Origin: Gammaproteobacteria bacterium
GTDB lineage: Bacteria > Pseudomonadota > Gammaproteobacteria > Pseudomonadales > Pseudohongiellaceae
Direction of reading: 5' to 3'
DNA length: 58,642 bases
Assembly: GCA_030832825.1 (NCBI GenBank)
Contig: JAURIJ010000014.1
Location: forward strand, 1-58,642
Positions 54,058-58,642 of the stretch are shown here, in pieces. The position numbers and the translations under genes are program-made. A model generated the notes under the pieces. The model saw nothing but the letters and a program-made list of their open reading frames with translations, was not told where the DNA came from and made no database searches. Every line of letters begins with the position of its first letter. Position 1 is the stretch's first letter.

Positions 54058-55643
54058 GCTGCGCCCTCTGCGCCTTGGCTCTGCGGGCCGGCCGCCAGGA
54101 TCGACTCGGGCACGTGGAACTTGATGATGTTGTCTTGGAACTGCGCCGCCAGCTCGGCCGCCTTGGCATCGTACTGAGCCGGGTCGGCCCAGGCCCGCCG
54201 CGGGTTGAGCAGCGCCGTGTCGACGCCCGGTACAGACCGGGGAATATGCAGATTGATGCCTGCCAGCCATTCGGTCTCGGCCTGTTTCAGGGCCCCGCTC
54301 TGGATCGCGGCGATCACCGCCCGCGTCTCGGGAATCCGGAAACGCCGACCAATGCCGTGCGGCCCCCCGGTCCAGCCGGTGTTCACCAGATAGACCTGAC
54401 TATTCGCGCCTGAGATTCGTTTCATCAGCAGTTCGGCATATTCCGTGGCACGGCGCGGAAAGAACGGGGCGCCGAAGCAGGTGGAGAAGGTGGCCTTGAT
54501 GCCGCTGCCGGCGCCGACTTCGGTGGAGCCCACCAGCGCGGTGTAACCGCTGAGGAAGTGATAGGCCGCCGCCTCGCGGGACAGGATGGCCACCGGTGGC
54601 AGCACGCCGTGCAGGTCACAGGTCAGGAAGATGATCGCCTCGGGCTCGCCGGCCCGGTTGTCCGGCATGCGGGCCGGGATGTGAGCCAGCGGATAGCAGG
54701 CGCGGGTGTTCTGCGTCAGGCGCGCATCGGTGTAGTCCGCCTGCCGGCTGTGTTCGTCAATGATCACGTTCTCCAGCACGGTGCCGAAGCGGATGGCATC
54801 CCAGATCACGGGTTCATTCGTCTGGCTCAGATCGATGCACTTGGCATAGCAGCCGCCTTCCAGATTGAACACGCTGCCCTCGCCCCAGCCGTGCTCGTCG
54901 TCCCCGATCAGCAGGCGCTCGGGGTCGGCCGACAGCGTGGTCTTGCCGGTGCCCGACAGGCCGAAGAACAGGCACACATCGCCACCACGCCCGACGTTGG
55001 CCGCGCAGTGCATGGGCAGCACGTCCTGTTCCGGCAACAGGAAGTTCTGCACGGCGAACATGGACTTCTTCAATTCTCCCGCATAGCGCAGGCCGGCCAG
55101 CAGCACACGGCGGCGGGCGAAATCGATGATCAGAGCGCTCTCGGAGCGCGTGCCGTCGCGGGCCGGATCGCAGACGAAGCCCGGCGCGCTGAGCACCTGC
55201 CAGACCGGCTTGTGCAGCGGGTTGTAGTCGTCGGGGCGGATGAACAGGGTGCTGGCGAACAGGCTGTGCCAGGCGACATCGGTGCAGACCTGCACGCTCT
55301 GGTAGTGCTGCGGATGTGCGCCAACGTGCAGGTCCGAGATGAACACGTCCTTGTCGGCCAGCCAGTGACTGACGCGCTCCCACAGGGCATTGGCCTGTGC
55401 CGGGTCGAAGGGCTGATTGACGTTGCCCCAGTCGATCTGCGCCGCTGTGGAGGGCTCGCGCACGATGAAGCGATCCTTTGGGCTGCGGCCGGTGCGGGCG
55501 CCGGTTTCCACCACCAGGGCCCCCGTGTCGGCCAGACGGCCTTCGCCACGCTGCACGGCCAGCTCGATCAGATGGCTGTTGCCGAGATTCTGATAGAGAC
55601 GGCGCCCGTTCCCGGAACGGATATCCGTGCTGCTGTTGGGCAT
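54054..55643 (-). CDS. pckA: ATP-dependent phosphoenolpyruvate carboxykinase
   Basis: The 529-residue gluconeogenic enzyme converts oxaloacetate to PEP. Its motifs are [14 protein letters not shown], the P-loop [14 protein letters not shown] (kinase-1a), [10 protein letters not shown] with the metal-binding Asp, and [20 protein letters not shown]. The ATP-dependent type is clear from the P-loop form. ATG 55643 has AGGAGA 9 bases upstream. It is downstream of hslR on the same strand (about 97 bp gap), and hslO, which is often between them, is absent. Confidence 0.95.
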   Translation of the reverse strand: MPNSSTDIRSGNGRRLYQNLGNSHLIELAVQRGEGRLADTGALVVETGARTGRSPKDRFIVREPSTAAQIDWGNVNQPFDPAQANALWERVSHWLADKDVFISDLHVGAHPQHYQSVQVCTDVAWHSLFASTLFIRPDDYNPLHKPVWQVLSAPGFVCDPARDGTRSESALIIDFARRRVLLAGLRYAGELKKSMFAVQNFLLPEQDVLPMHCAANVGRGGDVCLFFGLSGTGKTTLSADPERLLIGDDEHGWGEGSVFNLEGGCYAKCIDLSQTNEPVIWDAIRFGTVLENVIIDEHSRQADYTDARLTQNTRACYPLAHIPARMPDNRAGEPEAIIFLTCDLHGVLPPVAILSREAAAYHFLSGYTALVGSTEVGAGSGIKATFSTCFGAPFFPRRATEYAELLMKRISGANSQVYLVNTGWTGGPHGIGRRFRIPETRAVIAAIQSGALKQAETEWLAGINLHIPRSVPGVDTALLNPRRAWADPAQYDAKAAELAAQFQDNIIKFHVPESILAAGPQSQGAEGAA

Positions 55644-55740
55644 TGGCTTGGTCTCCTGACTCTTCAAGTTCTTGTTCCTGGGCGCGGCGGCCGGATTATG
55701 TCAAAGATTCGCGACGCCCGGTAAGGCGACGCCGACACGG

Positions 55741-56145
55741 CTAATCCGAGCGCTGCTTGAGCGCCTGGCGGGCGCGTCGGTCCTTCTTGTCCGGCTTCGC
55801 CATGGGCTGCAGCAGCAGGGCGTGCAGACGGCGCTGCTCGCCCTGATTCTCGCGTCGGGCGATGCTCTCGGCGTTTTCCTGATAGAGCAGGGTGGCCTCG
55901 GGCGCCCCGCGGCGCTGCTCGGACAGGCCCGTGACCACCAGGGTGCGTTCATCCCAGCCCTGCCGCACTGTGAGCGTCATGCCGATGCTCATCTCGCGGC
56001 CGGGCTTGAGGCGTTGCCCCTCGGTCTGCACCTTGCCGCTCTCTACGGCCTGCTTGGCCAGGGCCCGCGTCTTGAACAGGCGCGCTGCCCAGAGCCACTT
56101 GTCGAGGCGCACGCCGCTGTCGTCGCTGTCGTCTTTCGTGCTCAT
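55741..56145 (-). CDS. hslR: Heat shock protein 15, S4 RNA-binding (HslR)
   Basis: The 134-residue protein has an S4 domain (RLDKWLWAARLFKTRALAKQ, AVESGKVQTEGQRLKPGREM) and a basic C-terminal tail (KPDKKDRRARQALKQ). Hsp15 binds stalled 50S subunits that carry nascent chains. It overlaps the yrfG stop by 4 bp, so yrfG-hslR is coupled, as in E. coli. Confidence 0.92.
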   Translation of the reverse strand: MSTKDDSDDSGVRLDKWLWAARLFKTRALAKQAVESGKVQTEGQRLKPGREMSIGMTLTVRQGWDERTLVVTGLSEQRRGAPEATLLYQENAESIARRENQGEQRRLHALLLQPMAKPDKKDRRARQALKQRSD

Positions 56146-56810
56146 CGCGACTGCAACCCCGGCAGGATGTCGGTGAAATGGTGGATCTGGCGGAACTCTG
56201 GCGATGGCAGCAGGGGCGGGCGCTGACTGTCGGGCTGGCGCACCCCGAGCAGGTGGGCGATGCCTTCCGCGCGGGCCTGGCGCAAGACCGCGAGATTGTC
56301 ATCGATCAGCAGCGTTCGCGCCGGTTCATACGGATGTTCCTCGCGCAGCGCCTGCCAGAAGCCAGGGTTCTCCTTCGCGAGCTGCAAGTCATGGGAGCTG
56401 ATCGTGCGGTGGAAATGCTGGTCGATGCCGGTGGTCTGCATCTTCAGCGCCAGGCTCTGCGGATGCGCATTGGTGACCAGCAGCACCTCGCGGCCGCTGT
56501 TGCGCAGCCGCTGCAGGAATTCCACGGCGTGCGGCCGCAGGGCAATCTTGTGGCGGATGACCTCTTTCAGTCGCGGGATGTCCACTGCCAGGCTGTTCGA
56601 CCAGAAGTCCAGGCAGTACCAGTCGAGGGTGCCCTTGACGTTCTCGTAGCGCGCCCGCAGCAGCCGGGAGGCCTCGTCGGCCGCCAGGCCGTGCAGCTCG
56701 CCATAGCGGGCAGGGACGAATTCCTCCCAGAAGTAATTGTCGAAATGCAGGTCGAGCACGGTGCCGTCCATGTCCAGCAGCACCGTGTCGATATCCTTCC
56801 AATCCAGCAT
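56142..56810 (-). CDS. yrfG: GMP/IMP nucleotidase YrfG (HAD family)
   Basis: The 222-residue HAD phosphatase has motif I LLDMDGTVLDL (D13, D15), motif II LLVTNAHP and motif IV LLIDDNLAVL, with a helical cap containing RYENVKGTLDWYCLDFWS as in YrfG. The E. coli protein dephosphorylates GMP and IMP. It starts 18 bp after the VOC gene and leads into hslR. Confidence 0.9.
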   Translation of the reverse strand: MLDWKDIDTVLLDMDGTVLDLHFDNYFWEEFVPARYGELHGLAADEASRLLRARYENVKGTLDWYCLDFWSNSLAVDIPRLKEVIRHKIALRPHAVEFLQRLRNSGREVLLVTNAHPQSLALKMQTTGIDQHFHRTISSHDLQLAKENPGFWQALREEHPYEPARTLLIDDNLAVLRQARAEGIAHLLGVRQPDSQRPPLLPSPEFRQIHHFTDILPGLQSR

Positions 56811-56828
56811 GGGTGCGCGTGTCTCGTG

Positions 56829-57629
56829 TCAGTAGGCGTCCAGACCCTCGGTGAACTCGATGTAGACGCCCGTCGGGTCGGTGATGAAGGCGATCTTCAG
56901 CTCCAGCGCCTCCACCTCGCGGTAGGCGACGTCGAAGGCGATGCCCTTCTCTTCCAGCAGCTTGCAGAACGCTTCCAGGTTCTCCACCTCGAAACCGATG
57001 TGGTCGATGGAGCGGCCGCGGGTCGGCAGACGCTCTTCCTGCGAGTTGTTGAAGCTCAGGTTCATGCCCGGGACATTGGTCGTGGTGGCGATGGAGCCGC
57101 GTGAACGCACTTCCAGACCGAGCAGCTGCGTGTACCACTGCAGCAGCTCTTCGTGTCCCGGGGTGAAGAAGTGGATGTGATAGGGCACGACTTCAAGGGG
57201 CAGAGCCTGATCTTCCTGCAACTCCACATAGACATCGTCCGGCATCATCACGTAGGCATTGGGCTGGCCTTCGGCGCCGATGAATTCGCGGCCCACCCAG
57301 AGCCCGTCGGCACGCCATTTCTCCAGGAACTTCGCCAGATTGCGCACCTTGAAGCCGAAGTGGTCCATCACCGTGCCCTGGGAGCCACCCGTCGGCTCCC
57401 GGTTGGCGAGCAGGATGGCCATGTTGGGCATGCGGATGGCAGTGAGGGTGCCCTTCTGCACCACGGTGCCGCCGAAATGCTTCACCCACAGTTCCTTGTG
57501 CCGCTCCATGTCGGTGACATTCAGATGCACATGGCCGTAGGTGAGACCGGCTTCATTGGGGACGGCGAGCTGGGCGGAGGCCTGGCCGGCGGTGAACGCC
57601 AGCAGCAGGAAAAGGACGAGAGAGCGCAT
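56829..57629 (-). CDS. Exported two-domain VOC (glyoxalase-fold) protein
   Basis: The 266-residue protein has a signal peptide (RSLVLFLLLAFTAGQASA) and two glyoxalase/bleomycin-resistance fold units: AGLTYGHVHLNVTDMERHKE ... DHFGFKVRNLAKFL, and PYHIHFFTPGHEELLQWYTQ ... IDHIGFEVENLEAFCKLLEE ending in TDPTGVYIEFTEG. His and Glu at the usual metal positions are visible. Exported VOC proteins are known, but the substrate is not. ATG 57629 follows AGGAAAA. It heads the VOC-yrfG-hslR unit, divergent from cysQ. Confidence 0.82.
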   Translation of the reverse strand: MRSLVLFLLLAFTAGQASAQLAVPNEAGLTYGHVHLNVTDMERHKELWVKHFGGTVVQKGTLTAIRMPNMAILLANREPTGGSQGTVMDHFGFKVRNLAKFLEKWRADGLWVGREFIGAEGQPNAYVMMPDDVYVELQEDQALPLEVVPYHIHFFTPGHEELLQWYTQLLGLEVRSRGSIATTTNVPGMNLSFNNSQEERLPTRGRSIDHIGFEVENLEAFCKLLEEKGIAFDVAYREVEALELKIAFITDPTGVYIEFTEGLDAY

Positions 57630-57705
57630 GGTTATTTTCCTTCTTGTTATGGGCGCCGGGGAGGCGCGCAGGCATGCTAGCATCGCGACGCTGGATTAGT
57701 CGAAC

Positions 57706-57727
57706 GTCCGCGGAATCCGCCGCGGAC
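57706..57727 (+). promoter_or_regulatory. Leader hairpin before cysQ
   Basis: GTCCGCGG (57706-57713), a 6-base loop and CCGCGGAC (57720-57727) form a perfect 8-bp stem that ends 18 bp before the cysQ ATG, close to the SD. It may affect translation of cysQ. Confidence 0.4.
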
Positions 57728-57745
57728 AGCGCAGGAGCAGGCAGC

Positions 57746-58561
57746 ATGCGGGACCTGGAAACCCTGGCAGAGAGCGTGGCCGCCATTGCCATGCGGGCAG
57801 CGCAGGCGATACTCGAGGTATATGCCGACCCGCAGCACACAGCGGCGCAGCTCAAGGCCGACCACTCCCCTGTCACCCTCGCTGATCTGCGCGCCCATGC
57901 CCTGATCCTCCAGGCCCTGCAGGCGCTGACCCCTGAGCTGCCCGTGCTGTCGGAAGAAGGCGCGCTGCCGCCGTTTGCCGAGCGCCGGCGCTGGCAGGAA
58001 TACTGGCTGGTCGATCCGCTCGATGGCACACGGGAGTTCCTCAGCCGCAACGGCGAGTTCACCGTGAACATCGCCTTGATTCGCGAGGGGGTGCCCGTGC
58101 TGGGTGTGGTGCACGCACCGGTATCCGACAACTGCTGGATGGGGATTCCCGGCCTTGGCGCCTGGAAGTCGGTCGCTGGCCGGCAGTGGCAGGCCATTCA
58201 CACCGCGCCCCTGAACCCGGCTCTGCTGCGCGTGCTGGGCAGCCGGCGGCACGGGGGGGATGCCTTGCAGGAACTGCTGGCGCGTCTGCGGCCGCAGTTC
58301 ACGCAGATCAGCCTGTCCACCGCGGGCAGCTCGCTGAAGTTCTGTCTGCTGGCGGAGGGTCTGGCGGATTTCTATCCGCGCCTGGCGCCGACCAGTGAAT
58401 GGGACACGGCCGCCGGCCAAGCGGTGCTGGAGGCGGCGGGCGGGGCGCTCTGGCAGGAGGATCTGCAGCCCTTGCGCTGCAACGGGGGTGAGAGTCTCAC
58501 GAATCCCTCGTTTCTGGCCGTGGCGGATGCGACAGCCGACTGGCGCCGGCTGCTGGGTTGA
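57746..58561 (+). CDS. cysQ: 3'(2'),5'-bisphosphate nucleotidase CysQ
   Basis: The 271-residue inositol monophosphatase-family enzyme hydrolyses PAP from sulfate assimilation. Metal ligands are visible in SEEG (residues 69-72) and VDPLDGT (89-95), and at the C-terminus SEWDTAAGQAVLEAAGG. ATG 57746 is preferred; GGAG lies 11 bases upstream. It is divergent from the VOC-yrfG-hslR-pckA-gshA strand. Confidence 0.92.
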   Translation: MRDLETLAESVAAIAMRAAQAILEVYADPQHTAAQLKADHSPVTLADLRAHALILQALQALTPELPVLSEEGALPPFAERRRWQEYWLVDPLDGTREFLSRNGEFTVNIALIREGVPVLGVVHAPVSDNCWMGIPGLGAWKSVAGRQWQAIHTAPLNPALLRVLGSRRHGGDALQELLARLRPQFTQISLSTAGSSLKFCLLAEGLADFYPRLAPTSEWDTAAGQAVLEAAGGALWQEDLQPLRCNGGESLTNPSFLAVADATADWRRLLG

Positions 58562-58565
58562 CTCC

Positions 58566-58642
58566 TCACTCGGGCACGTGGATCGGCAGTTCGGCGGCAA
58601 ACAGCATGCTGCGGTCGCGATCCTTGGCGGCCCACTGCAGCA
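58566..58642 (-). CDS. C-terminal fragment of an unidentified gene
   Basis: The minus strand enters from the window edge and reads LQWAAKDRDRSMLFAAELPI then HVPE and TGA at 58566-58568, 4 bp past the cysQ stop. The 24 residues seem coding (coherent amphipathic sequence) but are too few for a family assignment. It converges with cysQ. Confidence 0.4.
   Translation of the reverse strand, partial: LQWAAKDRDRSMLFAAELPIHVPE

Overview
The window is about 58.6 kb of GC-rich bacterial chromosome. The backbone points to a gammaproteobacterium with a Pseudomonadales-like layout: argH back to back with hemCDXY, ubiD-rho-trxA-hemB, zapA/zapB-like/6S RNA/ygfA beside pepP-ubiH-ubiI, yrfG-hslR-pckA, CTG-N10-CAG LexA boxes and Pseudomonas-style REP hairpins. 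It is not a standard Pseudomonas arrangement: algZR is missing between argH and hemC, ygfB is missing beside pepP, hslO is missing beside pckA, and gshA is coupled to pckA. I cannot name the genus.

Positions 1-5330 and 11750-14070 look like accessory DNA in turnover. They hold three toxin-antitoxin modules (ccdAB, vapBC, phd/relE-like), a membrane-linked XRE regulator behind five TGTC boxes phased at exactly 11 bp, small orphan enzymes, and several damaged genes: an amber-interrupted DHFR-like gene, a frameshifted exported protein, a gene whose tail is replaced by ccdB, and an SRPBCC gene joined to a hydrolase remnant. Between them (5358-11748) is a two-gene unit encoding an unknown exported protein and a redoxin/haem-c/monooxygenase-like protein, with an FNR/Anr-like site at a class II promoter position. 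A lipase-like hydrolase and a DUF5916 outer-membrane-type protein follow.

From 14199 to 23615 come a TonB-dependent receptor divergent from a MarR regulator, an NHL propeller protein, a PMR1/SERCA-type P-type ATPase, a DUF3147 membrane protein, a TPR lipoprotein and PBP1B (mrcB). The SOS mutasome follows in a rearranged form: dnaE2 on + and imuAB on - converge with 7 bp between stops, and each side has its own LexA box. Then come a 30-residue membrane peptide, ygfA, 6S RNA, zapA, a ZapB-like gene and the ubiquinone genes pepP-ubiH and ubiI.

The right half is mostly housekeeping: an exported methyltransferase, an ABC exporter, a DUF533 protein, argH, hemCDXY (HemY lacks its central TPR block), ubiD, rho with a long C-rich leader, trxA, hemB, a TMEM64-oxidoreductase fusion, dsbB, pckA-gshA, hslR, yrfG, an exported VOC protein and cysQ. 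No tRNA, rRNA, CRISPR array or complete insertion sequence was seen. The most unusual candidates are the FNR-linked haem/redoxin protein with apparently lost copper ligands, the convergent mutasome, and the 11-bp phased operator array.
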